Shown piece after piece: positions 16,337 through 25,731 of a stretch of DNA of 64,000 nucleotides. Within the stretch, counting starts at the first letter, position 1. Every line of letters starts with the position of its first letter. Under the pieces are notes generated by a model. The model was not told the origin of the DNA. It made no database searches and saw only the letters and a list, made by a program, of their open reading frames with translations. Made by a program: the position numbers and the translations under genes. The DNA is taken from positions 52,046 through 116,045 of the forward strand of contig JANQKC010000015.1 of the NCBI GenBank assembly GCA_028281325.1, read 5' to 3'. Source of the stretch: Alphaproteobacteria bacterium. GTDB lineage: Bacteria; Pseudomonadota; Alphaproteobacteria; UBA8366.

Positions 16337-17103
16337 CGCCCTTGGCCGAAGCACTGTTACACGCCCGCCTGCACGGCGGCACCGTCCCGCGTCCCGATGC
16401 CCTGTCGCTTGACGACGCCTATGCGGTGCAGCGGGAAATCGCCGCCGCGTCGGGTATGCAACAGGTCGGGTTCAAAGTGGGGTCGACCAGCCGCGAAGCG
16501 CAAGAGAAACTTGGTACCGACGAACCGGGCGCGGGCCCGCTGTTCGCCCCGACCGTCCATGCCAGCCCGGCGACGATCGCGATCTTCCCGGAGCATATTC
16601 CCGCAATCGAGGGCGAATTTGCCTTCCGGCTCGGCCGCGACCTGCCGCCCCGAAAACCCGACTACTCTCGCGATGAAGCCATCAGCGCGATCGATGCCGT
16701 CGCCGGCGCGGTCGAAGTGGTCGGCACCCGCTTCGAGAGGGGTTTCACCAAACTGGGCCGCGCGCTCGCCACGGCCGACGGCAGCGTGAATATCGCCTTC
16801 GCGCATGCAAAATGGGCCACGATCTGGCGCGACCTGGACCTTGGCCATCACGAAGTGGTCGCTTCGGTCAACGGCGAGGAACGCAAACGCGGCACCGGCG
16901 CCGAAGTTCTCGGCCATCCGTTCAACGTCCTTCAATGGCTCGCAAACAAACTGTCAGCGGACGGACGCGGCTTGAAAGCTGGCGAGATCGTCTCCACCGG
17001 CACCTGCACAGGATTGATCGGCGTGAAGCCGGGCGATACGGCGGTCTGTGATTTCGGTGGGCTGGGGGCCGTCGAGATCGAGTTTACGGACGCGGCGCGC
17101 TGA
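16333..17103 (+). CDS. 2-keto-4-pentenoate hydratase / fumarylacetoacetate hydrolase superfamily
   Basis: A 256-aa MhpD-type enzyme, which in known pathways hydrates 2-hydroxypenta-2,4-dienoate in aromatic meta-cleavage. Family features include SGMQQVGFKVGSTS near residue 40, IEGEFAFRLGRDLP with the metal-binding Glu pair near residue 96, and VSTGTCTGLIGVKPGDT near the C-terminus. The start is ATG 16333, overlapping the previous stop. The open frame extends upstream to 15376, but that portion lies inside the MBL gene. It is the last gene of the operon; a palindromic repeat pair begins 26 bp after its stop. Confidence 0.87.
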   Translation: MTPLAEALLHARLHGGTVPRPDALSLDDAYAVQREIAAASGMQQVGFKVGSTSREAQEKLGTDEPGAGPLFAPTVHASPATIAIFPEHIPAIEGEFAFRLGRDLPPRKPDYSRDEAISAIDAVAGAVEVVGTRFERGFTKLGRALATADGSVNIAFAHAKWATIWRDLDLGHHEVVASVNGEERKRGTGAEVLGHPFNVLQWLANKLSADGRGLKAGEIVSTGTCTGLIGVKPGDTAVCDFGGLGAVEIEFTDAAR

Positions 17104-17128
17104 TATCGACGGCCGGAGCCCCATCGCC

Positions 17129-17235
17129 CATCCTTCGAGACGCCGCCGGCCGCGGCTCCTCCGGATGAAGTGGTGTTTTGATATAAGGGGCGTGCCTCAT
17201 GCTGAGGAGGGCCGAGAGGCCCGTCTCGAAGCATC
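17129..17235. repeat. Inverted pair of REP-like palindromic repeats (family C) with conserved spacer
   Basis: Copy 1 (17129-17167) runs from CATCCTTCGAGACG to CTCCTCCGGATGA. Copy 2 (17197-17235) is in the opposite orientation; its reverse complement runs from GATGCTTCGAGACG to CTCCTCAGCATGA. Each can fold, and the stem end varies in a compensatory way (ATCC/GGAT against ATGC/GCAT). The spacer contains GTGTTTTGAT (17173-17182), the same decamer found between repeats at 63260-63269. The pair also separates two converging operons and may act as a bidirectional terminator. Confidence 0.7.
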
Positions 17236-17266
17236 TGCCATCGGTTCGAGCCTTCGCCGCTCCGAC

Positions 17267-18127
17267 CTACCCCAATTCGAAGGTCGTCAGTCCGTAGATG
17301 CAATCGATCGGCAGGTCCGGGGCCGTCCCCTTGTACATGCGGGCGGTCTCGAACACCGGCGCCATACCCGCCTGTTCGGCAAAGGCCGTCGCGGCCTTGT
17401 TGCCTTCCGGCGGATCAATGGAGATGTCTGATCCGGGCGCGACCGCGCCGACCAAGCCGGCGAACAAGGCCTCGGCGACCGCTTCGGAATCGGCGAATAA
17501 CGGCCCGATCTTGTAGCCCCGGATGCACTCCCGGATGACGCCATATCCGGCCAAACTACCGTCCACAATCGCGATCTTACCCTGGCGGCGGGTTCCCGAC
17601 GCCGGGCAGGCCCATACCGTCGCGAAACCGTCGCGCGGCGCACCAAAAAAGGCGCGGTCATACGGCAGGAGCGCCGTAAGGTCGGCCTGCGCCACATCCC
17701 GGATGGCGACCCCACCCGCATCAACGGCGCCGAGTTTCGGAACGCCCGTGTAGCGGATGTTGCGGCCCGCCAGGACGAACCCGCTTTTCTTGTAATTCTC
17801 CTGCTGGTCGACGACGCCGTCGAGGCCGACGGTCCGGCCGTCGAGATGCGCCATCCCGGCGTTCCATATCGCAATCCCCGCGCCGGTCCCCCGCGCGTCG
17901 GGATGCGCGATGTAGAATCCGAGGAAGCCGTAGTCGTCGCCGTAGCGGACGACCGAGATGGAAGACACCGGCGCGCCGTCGCGGAACCCCATCAGGAATC
18001 CGTGCGGGTCCGCCGCGTGGAACACCGCTAGATCGTCCAGACCCGGGTTCCAGCCCTCCCCCATCGCCCAATCGATGGCGGTTTGGAATTCATCGGCGCC
18101 GACCGCCCGGATCACCAGATCGCTCAT
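17267..18127 (-). CDS. GNAT N-acetyltransferase, two-domain (YitH/HolE-like)
   Basis: A 286-aa protein. The N-terminal half is a GNAT fold with the acetyl-CoA-binding strand GFLGFYIAHPDARGTGAGIAI (residues about 68-88, matching the R/Q-x-x-G-x-G/A region). The C-terminal half resembles the second acetyltransferase domain found in YitH-type proteins (YGVIRECIRGYKIGPLFADS). The acceptor is unknown. The start overlaps the stop of the racemase gene by 4 bp, so it is coupled to the ABC transporter operon and probably modifies, or detoxifies, the imported compound. A long open frame lies opposite but has no family resemblance. Confidence 0.85.
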   Translation of the reverse strand: MSDLVIRAVGADEFQTAIDWAMGEGWNPGLDDLAVFHAADPHGFLMGFRDGAPVSSISVVRYGDDYGFLGFYIAHPDARGTGAGIAIWNAGMAHLDGRTVGLDGVVDQQENYKKSGFVLAGRNIRYTGVPKLGAVDAGGVAIRDVAQADLTALLPYDRAFFGAPRDGFATVWACPASGTRRQGKIAIVDGSLAGYGVIRECIRGYKIGPLFADSEAVAEALFAGLVGAVAPGSDISIDPPEGNKAATAFAEQAGMAPVFETARMYKGTAPDLPIDCIYGLTTFELG

Positions 18128-18813
18128 CGTCGCTCTCCTCTTCCCACAGCGCCAAGCCCGGCGCTCGCCAGCGCTTCGGCCAGCGTCACGGCGGCGGCCA
18201 CGCCATCGACCACGGGAATACCGAACCGCATGCGCATGTCCCGCGCCAGATCGGCCATGCCGGCACAGCCCAGCACGATGGCGTCGCAGTCGTCCTCCGC
18301 GATCGCACGTTCGGCCTCCTCCGCCACCTTCCGCTCCGCCACCTCCCGCGCGAATTCCAGATCGAGCACCGGCACGCCCGCCGCCCGCACCTTAGCGCAG
18401 CGGGAGGCGAATCCGTAACGAGCGATATTCTCTTCGAGCACCGGTACCGAGACGGCGAGCGTCGTCACGACGGAGAACAGGCGTCCGGCCAACATCGCCG
18501 CGTGATAGCCCGCCTCGCCGATGCCGATCACCGGGACCGGCGACCGGTCCTTCAGGTCCAGCAATCCCGTGTCGTCGAAACAGGCGATGATCAAACCGTC
18601 GTATCCGCCCTTCTCCACCACCTCCGCGTCGAACAGCGCGAACAGCCCGGGCAAGGCGGCGGCGCCGTCCTCCGGTCCCTGGATCGACGCCGGACCCTCC
18701 GGCGGGTTCAGGGCGACGATCTCCGTCCCCGGCCGCGCGGCCAGGCGCGCCGCCGCCGCGACGCTTTCGGTCATTTCGGCGGTCGTGTTGGGATTGATGA
18801 CGAGAAGCCGCAT
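18124..18813 (-). CDS. Aspartate/glutamate/hydantoin racemase family protein
   Basis: A 229-aa cofactor-independent racemase-family protein. The fold opens with RLLVINPNTTAEMT, typical of hydantoin and allantoin racemases, and the two catalytic Cys are in IIACFDDTGL and VLGCAGMADL. Such enzymes interconvert D and L forms of amino-acid derivatives such as 5-substituted hydantoins, or isomerise maleate. It sits 3 bp after the second permease gene and overlaps the acetyltransferase gene, so it most likely acts on the compound imported by the ABC transporter. The exact substrate is not predictable from the sequence. Confidence 0.88.
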   Translation of the reverse strand: MRLLVINPNTTAEMTESVAAAARLAARPGTEIVALNPPEGPASIQGPEDGAAALPGLFALFDAEVVEKGGYDGLIIACFDDTGLLDLKDRSPVPVIGIGEAGYHAAMLAGRLFSVVTTLAVSVPVLEENIARYGFASRCAKVRAAGVPVLDLEFAREVAERKVAEEAERAIAEDDCDAIVLGCAGMADLARDMRMRFGIPVVDGVAAAVTLAEALASAGLGAVGRGERR

Positions 18814-18816
18814 CGC

Positions 18817-19662
18817 CTAGGCCATGCCGTCGCCGGCGTCCGACCCGAACTTGGCCCGACGCCGCCGCAACAGAGCGACACCGCCGAGACACAGCGCGAT
18901 GATCACGAAGGAGAAGGTCGTCGTCAGCGTGCCGAGCGCGTAGAGCACCGGCGTGGTGACGTTTGTGGTCATGCCGAAGATCTCCAGCGGCAGCGTGTTG
19001 TCCGACCCGGCTGTCAGCAGCGTGCGCGCAAACTCATCATAGGACAAGGTGAACCCGAACAACGCGACGCCGATCAGGCTCGGCGCGATGATCGGCAGCA
19101 CAACATGCCGGATCGTCTGCCAGGGGGTCGCGCCGAGATCACGCGCCGCCTCCTCGTAGGATTTATCGAACCGGTTGAACACCGCGAACATGATGAGCAG
19201 GCCGAACGGCAAGGTCCAGGTGAGATGCGCGCCCAGCCCCGAGGTCGACCAGTGCACGTCGAGGTCGACGATGTTGAAGATCAGCCCGATGCCGAGTGAG
19301 ATCAGGATCGAAGGGATGATCAGGCTGGCGATGGTCAGGTAGAAGACGACCGACGAACCGCGGAAGTTCTTGCGGAAAGCGAGCCCCGCCATGACGGAAA
19401 TGACCAGGGTCAACATCATCACGATCAGGCCGAGGACAAGCGAGCGCGAGAAGGATCCCCAGAAATCGCCGACCGCCTGCTGTTCGAACAGGTTCCAGAA
19501 CCAATGCACCGACACCCCGTTCATCGGAAAGGTCAGGCCACCCTTCGGCCCCTGGAAGGACAGGATGCCGATGGTGATCACCGGCCCGTACAGGAACAGC
19601 ACGAACAGCGTGAAGAACGCCGCCAGGAAATAGAACCCGCGTCCGCGCTTGTCGCCCATCAC
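18817..19662 (-). CDS. ABC transporter permease, spermidine/putrescine type (PotC-like)
   Basis: Inner-membrane permease (281 aa) with six predicted helices and the binding-protein-dependent EAA loop (YEEAARDLGATPWQTIRHVVLP, near residues 168-189). It pairs with the PotB-like permease whose stop it overlaps by 4 bp (19659-19662). The substrate class, by similarity to the polyamine/opine family, could be a polyamine, an opine or an amino-acid derivative. The ATG start overlaps the previous gene, so it is translated in the same operon. Confidence 0.92.
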   Translation of the reverse strand: MMGDKRGRGFYFLAAFFTLFVLFLYGPVITIGILSFQGPKGGLTFPMNGVSVHWFWNLFEQQAVGDFWGSFSRSLVLGLIVMMLTLVISVMAGLAFRKNFRGSSVVFYLTIASLIIPSILISLGIGLIFNIVDLDVHWSTSGLGAHLTWTLPFGLLIMFAVFNRFDKSYEEAARDLGATPWQTIRHVVLPIIAPSLIGVALFGFTLSYDEFARTLLTAGSDNTLPLEIFGMTTNVTTPVLYALGTLTTTFSFVIIALCLGGVALLRRRRAKFGSDAGDGMA

Positions 19663-20576
19663 AGCTCCTTCCGGATGTTCACGAAGCGCATCATGATGCC
19701 GATCATCAGCAGCACGGTGATCAGCAGGACCACCGCGCTGGCGGCCGCCGCCGGATATTGCAGCAGGGAAATCTCATTCTGGATGAGCCGCCCGACCGAC
19801 GCCGATTGCGACCCCGACATAAAGCGCACGGTGATGAAATCCCCCATCACCAGCGTCACGACGAAGATCGAGCCGATCATGATGCCCGGCTTGGACAGCG
19901 GGATGATCACATTGGTCAGCGTCTGGAAGCTGCTGGCGCCCGCATCGCGCGCCGCCTCGATCAGGGACTTATCGATCCGCATCATCGTGTTGAAGATCGG
20001 CACGACCATGAACAGCGCATAGAGGTGCACGAAGGCCAGGATCACCGCGAAATCCGAGAACAGCAAAAACTCCAGCGGCTTGTCGATTGCGCCCACCGCG
20101 ATCAGCGCGTTGTTGGCCAGCCCTTCGCGCCCGAGAAAGGGAATCCAGGAAATCATCCGGATGATGTTCGACGTCCAGAACGGGATCGTGCAGACCAGGA
20201 AGAGCGCAATCTGCCAGGTCAGCGACCGGACGTGGAACGCCAGGAAATACGCCACCGTGAATCCGATCACCACGGTGAAGATCCACGTCAGGGCAACGTA
20301 TTTGACGGTGGTCAGATAGGTCTGCCACGTCACCTTGGCGGTCAGGTGATACTCGTAATTCTCCAGCGTGAAATCGGGGAAGAAGGACCACTCGTTGTAG
20401 CCCCAGAAGGAAACGACGGCGATGGTGACGATGGGCACGACGAGGAACAGCGTCAGCACCGTCATCAGCGGCGTAATCTGCAGCCACGCGCCGACGCCGT
20501 CGGTCCTTGGCATCCGCGTTCTCGGCGGCGCATCGGAAAGGGCGGGAGCCGCCGGGCTGTGATCGGCAAGGGCCAT
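19659..20576 (-). CDS. ABC transporter permease, spermidine/putrescine type (PotB-like)
   Basis: First permease (305 aa) of the importer, with a helix near residues 31-52 and five more helices. The EAA loop is IEAARDAGASSFQTLTNVIIPL. The start used is ATG 20576 (MALADHSPA); a TTG four codons upstream is less likely. A 10-bp hairpin with a UUCG tetraloop (20600-20623) lies between the binding-protein gene and this one. Confidence 0.92.
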   Translation of the reverse strand: MALADHSPAAPALSDAPPRTRMPRTDGVGAWLQITPLMTVLTLFLVVPIVTIAVVSFWGYNEWSFFPDFTLENYEYHLTAKVTWQTYLTTVKYVALTWIFTVVIGFTVAYFLAFHVRSLTWQIALFLVCTIPFWTSNIIRMISWIPFLGREGLANNALIAVGAIDKPLEFLLFSDFAVILAFVHLYALFMVVPIFNTMMRIDKSLIEAARDAGASSFQTLTNVIIPLSKPGIMIGSIFVVTLVMGDFITVRFMSGSQSASVGRLIQNEISLLQYPAAAASAVVLLITVLLMIGIMMRFVNIRKEL

Positions 20577-20599
20577 GGTCACTCGCAACGAAACGGGTC

Positions 20600-20623
20600 G
20601 GCCCGGCGGCGAACCGCCGGACC
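20600..20623 (-). other. UUCG-tetraloop hairpin between binding-protein and permease genes
   Basis: On the minus strand GGTCCGGCGG pairs with CCGCCGGGCC (one G-T pair) around a TTCG loop. It lies 22 bp after the binding-protein stop. No long T tract follows, so it may stabilise the upstream message or partly terminate, as with the dctP and ferric SBP hairpins. Confidence 0.7.
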
Positions 20624-20644
20624 GGAAATCATCCTATCGCCTGA

Positions 20645-21937
20645 TCAAGCCGCGATAAACTCGTTCCATTTACGGACCATGTACCGATTCTCGTCCATGA
20701 CCGCGTTCCAGCACGCGACCGCGCCCATGCGATCATAGAACGAGCCGCCGTCGCGCACCGTGCCCGCCTTCTCCATCACCTGGCCGAACGGATTGACGAT
20801 GTCCTTGGCGGCGGGCTTGCCTTCGAACCAGAAACCCCACTCGTCGGCCGACATGAATTTCTTCGACGTCTCCGGCACCGCCGAGTAATAGCCCTGGCGC
20901 ATCAGGAAGCCGCCGACCCAGCCGTCGAGATACCAGTTGATGTATTCGTAGGCCGCGTCCAATTCGATGCCCTTGAGGTTGGACGACAATCCGATGCCCC
21001 CGCCCCACGACCGGTAGCCTTCCTTCAGCGGCTGGTAGACGCACGGGATGCCCTTGGAACGCACGGCGGTGATCGCCGGCGACCACATCGATTGGATCAC
21101 CACCTCGCCCGACGCCATCAGGTTCACGCTCTCGTCGAAGGACTTCCAGAAGGCGCGGAATTGCCCGGCCTTCTTCGCCTCGGTGAAGATCTGCATCGTC
21201 TTGTCGATCTCCGCCTTGGTCATGTTGCCCTTGTCGCCGTATTTGATCTCGCCCATCGCCTCGCACACCATCGCGGCGTCCATGATGCCGATCGACGAGA
21301 TGTCGAGGATCGAGGCCTTTCCCTTGAATTCGGGGTTCAGCAACTCGGCCCAGGTGTCGATCGGCCGCTTGATGAGATCGGGCCGGATGCCGAGCGTGTC
21401 CGCGTTGTAGATCGTCGGGATGAGCGTCATCCAGCCGGTCTCTTTATCGGCGAAGCGCTTGCCGCCGGGTCCTTCCACGAAGCCGACGGTGTGCGGCGCG
21501 GTGCCCTGCGCGATGGTCGATGTCGGCGTCAGCTTCCCGCTTTTGAAGATGCCGACGATCTTGTCGTAATTCTTGATCTTCGACACGTCCATCGCCTGCA
21601 GGTTGCCGGCGCCCCAGACCTTCTTGCAGATCCAGTACTCGATATCGGCGATGTCGAAGGATTTCGGCTGCGTCGCCGCGCGCTGGGTCACGCTGTCGGA
21701 ATCGAGCGCGGTCATTTTCAACGTGAAGCCAAGATCTTCCTTCACTTTCTTGGCGACTTCGTTGAGGTTCGACACGCCGGTGCCGAATTGGCGCAGCGTC
21801 ACGTCCTTGATGTTCTGCGCCCAGATCGTCGGGAAGCCGGTGATCGCCCCCGACCCCGCCGCCGCCCCGACGGCGACAGCGCCGCCTTTCAATACCGTGC
21901 GCCGGTTCAGTCCCTTTTTCGTTACTTTGGTTTTCAT
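20645..21937 (-). CDS. ABC transporter solute-binding protein, Tat-exported, spermidine/putrescine type
   Basis: Periplasmic receptor (430 aa) of the PotD/extracellular-solute family. The N-terminus has a twin-arginine signal, NRRTVLKGGAV (about residues 11-21), followed by a hydrophobic stretch, so it is probably exported folded by the Tat system. The start is ATG 21937 with GGGAG upstream; the open frame to 21982 has no good ribosome-binding site. Typical elements are FGTGVSNLNEVAKKV near the N-terminus of the mature protein, and SGEVVIQSMWSPAITAVRSKG. It is the second gene of the operon, 34 bp after the ATPase gene. Confidence 0.9.
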   Translation of the reverse strand: MKTKVTKKGLNRRTVLKGGAVAVGAAAGSGAITGFPTIWAQNIKDVTLRQFGTGVSNLNEVAKKVKEDLGFTLKMTALDSDSVTQRAATQPKSFDIADIEYWICKKVWGAGNLQAMDVSKIKNYDKIVGIFKSGKLTPTSTIAQGTAPHTVGFVEGPGGKRFADKETGWMTLIPTIYNADTLGIRPDLIKRPIDTWAELLNPEFKGKASILDISSIGIMDAAMVCEAMGEIKYGDKGNMTKAEIDKTMQIFTEAKKAGQFRAFWKSFDESVNLMASGEVVIQSMWSPAITAVRSKGIPCVYQPLKEGYRSWGGGIGLSSNLKGIELDAAYEYINWYLDGWVGGFLMRQGYYSAVPETSKKFMSADEWGFWFEGKPAAKDIVNPFGQVMEKAGTVRDGGSFYDRMGAVACWNAVMDENRYMVRKWNEFIAA

Positions 21938-21971
21938 GTTTTTTACTCCCTGCTGAGAAGTGATTTGTTGT

Positions 21972-22958
21972 TCAAGCCGCAAGTTGGTGGGCGTCAGCCG
22001 CGTTCCAGGACAGGAACACGGTGTCGCCTATTTCAATCGGGTCGTCGAAAAAGTCGCCGTCCGGCAGCGAGACGGTGATGTCGCCGGCCGCCGCCTCCAG
22101 CGCCAGGTTCACGGTCGTGCCGAGGAATTCCACGTCGCGCACGCTGGCCTCCAGGGTCGATCCGCCATCGCCGCGCTTCGCGACGGCGATCCGGTCGGCG
22201 CGGATCGCGACGCGGCCGCCGTCCTGGTCGACCACGTTATGGCCGCCGATGAAGCGCGCGACGAATTCGGTCTTGGGCGCGTTGAAAATGTCGTGCGGCG
22301 AGCCGTCCTGTTCGATCCGGCCCTCGTTCATCACCAGGATCAGGTCGGCCAGCGCAAGCGCTTCGTCCTGCGAATGGGTGACGTGAATGAAGGAGATGCC
22401 GAGTTCGCGCTGCAGTTTCTTGAGTTCGAGGCGCATGCGCAGCCGCAGGAAAGGGTCGAGCGCCGACAGCGGCTCGTCCAACAACAGGATCGACGGCTTG
22501 GTGATCAGCGCCCGCGCCAGCGCCACGCGCTGCTGCTGCCCGCCGGAAAGCTGGTTCGGGTACCGGTCGGCATAAGCCGTCATGTGGACCAGGTCGAGCA
22601 AGTCGCCCGCCGCGCCCAGCCGTTCGGCCATCCCGATCCCGCGCATCTTGAGGCTGAAGGCCACGTTGTCGATCACGCTGAGATGCGGAAACAGCGCGTA
22701 GTTCTGAAACATCATCGCGGTGCCGCGCCGCGCCGGCGGCAGGTCGGTGATGTTCGTGCCACCGAGGATGATGTCGCCGATGCTGACCGTCTCATGCCCG
22801 GCGATCATACGCAGCGTGGAGGACTTGCCGCAGCCCGACGGCCCGAGCAGGCAACAGTAGGAACCCGCGTTGATACGCTGGTTGATCGCATCCACTGCGA
22901 CGGTGTCACCGTATCGCTTGGTGACCGATGCCAGTTCGAGGGTCGCGTTCGTCGTCAT
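21972..22958 (-). CDS. ABC transporter ATP-binding protein, spermidine/putrescine type (PotA-like)
   Basis: Cytoplasmic ATPase (328 aa) energising the importer. Walker A is GPSGCGKSS (residues 39-47), the Q-loop is in [10 protein letters not shown], the signature is [15 protein letters not shown], Walker B is [11 protein letters not shown] and the switch His is in [16 protein letters not shown]-terminal TOBE-like regulatory domain follows residue 240. It is the first gene of a six-gene minus-strand operon (ATPase, receptor, two permeases, racemase, acetyltransferase). Confidence 0.93.
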   Translation of the reverse strand: MTTNATLELASVTKRYGDTVAVDAINQRINAGSYCCLLGPSGCGKSSTLRMIAGHETVSIGDIILGGTNITDLPPARRGTAMMFQNYALFPHLSVIDNVAFSLKMRGIGMAERLGAAGDLLDLVHMTAYADRYPNQLSGGQQQRVALARALITKPSILLLDEPLSALDPFLRLRMRLELKKLQRELGISFIHVTHSQDEALALADLILVMNEGRIEQDGSPHDIFNAPKTEFVARFIGGHNVVDQDGGRVAIRADRIAVAKRGDGGSTLEASVRDVEFLGTTVNLALEAAAGDITVSLPDGDFFDDPIEIGDTVFLSWNAADAHQLAA

Positions 22959-23039
22959 GCCATACCGGCCGTTGCGCCTGTGTCCCCAAATCGGGATCGC
23001 AAAGCCCGTACCAACCGGCCGAAACCGGTGAAACCCTTG

Positions 23040-23061
23040 AAAGTAAGCGAAGACTTACTTT
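23040..23061. promoter_or_regulatory. Inverted repeat upstream of the ABC operon, candidate operator
   Basis: AAAGTAAG and CTTACTTT separated by CGAAGA form perfect 8-bp arms, 82 bp before the start of the ATPase gene. Its position fits an operator. No regulator gene is adjacent to the operon, so the binding protein is unknown. Confidence 0.45.
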
Positions 23062-23219
23062 TACGCCGGCGGCAACCCTGCCCAAACCTTAGGCAAACCG
23101 GCCAAGACCTGCACAAAACTCAACACGACCCGAATATGCCCACATGTTAGGCGGATGACGTCGCGCGACGCAATTGAGAAATCCCCGTTCCGGGCCAACC
23201 GTCACGAGCAACGATCCGG

Positions 23220-24095
23220 TCAGCGCGGCGGCACGACCCGGTGCAGGAACTCGATGGCGGCCCCGGCGAAGTTGTCGTTTCGGTCGCCGGCGACCATGTG
23301 GGCCGCGTTGCCCACCTCGACATATTCCGCCTGCGGGCATTGCTTGAGGAAGCTCTCCGCCCCCTCCTTGCTCAGCACGTTGGACAGCCCGCCGCGCACC
23401 AGCAGGATCGGCAGCGATAGATTGTCGGCGGCCCGGCCCAACCGGCCGCGATAGTCGTCCTGCGTGCGCCAGGCCTTGCGGCGCGCCGGATCCCAGTGCC
23501 AGTGATACTTGCCGTCCGCGCCGAGCCGGACATTCTTGGCGAGCCCGTCCAGCGTGCGCGGCCGTTTGCGGTGCGGCTGGTAGTTGGAGATGGCCTCGGC
23601 GACTTCCTCCAAACTGTCGAAGCCCTCCGGCTTCTGGTTCATGAAGGCCTGGATTTCCTCGCGCCCCTTCTCCTCGATCTGCGGCGCGATATCCACCAGG
23701 ACCAGGGCCTGCCCGTCCACCTTGCCCTCGCCCAACGCAACAAGACTGGTCCCGCCGCCCATCGACGCGCCGACCAGGATCGGCTTGCCGCCGCCCATCG
23801 CCTCGATGACGCAACACAGGTCGTCGACCATGAAATCCGTGCCGTACTCGCCCTCGGGCGCCCAGTCGGAGTCGCCGTGCCCGCGCGCGTCGAAGGCGAC
23901 CGTGTGATAGCCCGCCTTGCCCAGCGTCTCGCCCGCGCCCTTCCAGGCATGGCGCGTCTGCCCGCCGCCATGCTGCAGGATCACCAGCGGCCCGTCCGGA
24001 TCGCCCCAACTATCGCCCGCCAGCGTAATCCCGCCGGCCCCCGGCCATGTATGCATCGGAACCGGTGTCCCCGGCAGCCGCTCACCCGCGCTCAT
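23220..24095 (-). CDS. Alpha/beta hydrolase
   Basis: A 291-aa alpha/beta-hydrolase-fold enzyme of the epoxide/ester-hydrolase-like group. The nucleophile is the Ser of GASMGG (near residue 110), the oxyanion-hole segment is LQHGGGQTRHAW, and the catalytic His is in NAAHMVAGD near residue 270. The acid residue is probably the Asp of an earlier strand. The start is ATG 24095 on the minus strand, with 234 bp to the divergent MFS gene. Substrate unknown. Confidence 0.85.
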   Translation of the reverse strand: MSAGERLPGTPVPMHTWPGAGGITLAGDSWGDPDGPLVILQHGGGQTRHAWKGAGETLGKAGYHTVAFDARGHGDSDWAPEGEYGTDFMVDDLCCVIEAMGGGKPILVGASMGGGTSLVALGEGKVDGQALVLVDIAPQIEEKGREEIQAFMNQKPEGFDSLEEVAEAISNYQPHRKRPRTLDGLAKNVRLGADGKYHWHWDPARRKAWRTQDDYRGRLGRAADNLSLPILLVRGGLSNVLSKEGAESFLKQCPQAEYVEVGNAAHMVAGDRNDNFAGAAIEFLHRVVPPR

Positions 24096-24329
24096 ATACG
24101 CTCACTCTCAGTCATTCATCCATTGATCGCAAAAACGGCCCCGGATCCGGGACCGCACGGTCTAACGCGCGCCAGTGTAATGCGGATGGGGGTACGATGG
24201 GAAATTGGAAACCACATCGCCGTTGGCCTTCTCGTACACTGATCGTTGCGTTTTGCCAATTTGATGCGCCTCTCCCGTTCCCATTCATGCTAGGGTCCGC
24301 GCCCGTCTTCGTTGTCATAAATCTGTCAC

Positions 24330-25535
24330 ATGAGCCACCGCACCATCTTCTGGGTCTTCGTCGCGCGCGTGTTCCTGTTCATGCCGTTCATGACGGTTGC
24401 GGGATGCCTGCCGCTGCTGATCGAGGAATGGGAGCTCGGCGCGGCGCAGGCGAGCATCATCGCGTCCGGCTTCTTCTTCAGCTACGCGGTGTCGCTGCTC
24501 GCCTTCTCGTGGCTTGGCGACTATATCGGCGCGAAACGGTCGGTCATCCTGTCGGCCTGGACCACGATGGCGGCCTGCGCGTCCTTCGCGCTGTTCGCCA
24601 ACGACTACGTCACCAGCGTGATCTTCTACGGCCTGGTGGGCCTGTTCCAGGGCGGGGTCTATACGCCGGTCATCGTGCTGTTCCGCGAGAACACGCCGCG
24701 CGAGCGCTTGGGCGCGGCGATCGGCTGGCTGATCGCCTCCACCTCGGTCGGCTATGCCGCGTCCATCGGCGCGACGGGGCTGGCCATCGGCTTCTCCGGC
24801 TGGAAAACGGCCTTCATGGTGACGGGGTTGTTGCCCGTACTCGGCTCCGTCCTGTTGCTGCTGGCGATCCGGCCGCTGCCCAACCTCGTGCATCCGCGAC
24901 TGCCGGGCGGCGGCTTCCTGCGGGAAATCCGCCAGAACCGGCGCGCCCGGCTCGTGCTCGCGGGATACACGGCGCATAACTGGGAACTGATCGGCATGTG
25001 GACCTGGGCCCCGGCGCTGGTCGCGGCGAGTTTCGTGCTCAGCGGCGAAACCACCGCCGTCGCGACCCAATGGAGTGCGTCCTTCATCACGGTGCTGCAT
25101 CTCGGCGGCGCCTTCGCCTCCTACATCATGGGCCGGTTGTCCGACCGGCTCGGCCGCCGCACCGTCCTGATCTGGGTCGCCGCGGTCGCCGCCGCCTTTT
25201 CCTTCGGCGTCGGCTGGTTCGTCGCCTTCACGCCCTATCTGATCGCCGGGATGGTGATCGTCTATTCCTTCTTCGCCATCGGGGATTCGCCGGTGCTGTC
25301 GACGGCCGTCGCGGAATGGACCGCCCCGTCTTGCCTCGGTGCGATGTTGGCGACGCGCTCGCTGATCGGATTCGTCTCGGCGGGGATCGCGCCGATCGTC
25401 GTCGGCTGGGTGATCGACGTCCTGCGCGCCGGGAATGCCGGGGACACTCTGGTCTGGGGCATGGCCTTCGCGACCCTCGGGCTCGGCGGGTTGCTCGCCG
25501 TCTTCTTCGCGACGCGCCTGCCCCGCACGGCCTAG
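24330..25535 (+). CDS. MFS transporter
   Basis: A 401-aa major facilitator with 12 hydrophobic helices. The loop 2-3 signature is LGDYIGAKRSVI and the loop 8-9 equivalent is GRLSDRLGRRTVLI. The protein resembles nitrate/oxalate-type or aromatic-acid permeases no more than others, so the substrate is unknown. The ATG start 24330 has no strong ribosome-binding site. It is divergent from the alpha/beta hydrolase gene and may export or import that enzyme's substrate. Confidence 0.87.
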   Translation: MSHRTIFWVFVARVFLFMPFMTVAGCLPLLIEEWELGAAQASIIASGFFFSYAVSLLAFSWLGDYIGAKRSVILSAWTTMAACASFALFANDYVTSVIFYGLVGLFQGGVYTPVIVLFRENTPRERLGAAIGWLIASTSVGYAASIGATGLAIGFSGWKTAFMVTGLLPVLGSVLLLLAIRPLPNLVHPRLPGGGFLREIRQNRRARLVLAGYTAHNWELIGMWTWAPALVAASFVLSGETTAVATQWSASFITVLHLGGAFASYIMGRLSDRLGRRTVLIWVAAVAAAFSFGVGWFVAFTPYLIAGMVIVYSFFAIGDSPVLSTAVAEWTAPSCLGAMLATRSLIGFVSAGIAPIVVGWVIDVLRAGNAGDTLVWGMAFATLGLGGLLAVFFATRLPRTA

Positions 25536-25731
25536 CCCACTCGCAGCACGACCGGCAATGCCGAAGCCGCCCGGACCAACGGCCCGGTCGAGGCGACCAC
25601 CGCCGTCGACACAGGGGTCGTTCCGCCCGGCAAGAGCAAAGACCGAGCCGACAGTCGCCCGAGAGCGGTACCTCCTCTACCTTAAGGGGCATGAGGAGCC
25701 GCCCCGCGCCATGCTATGGTCAGAGCTACCG

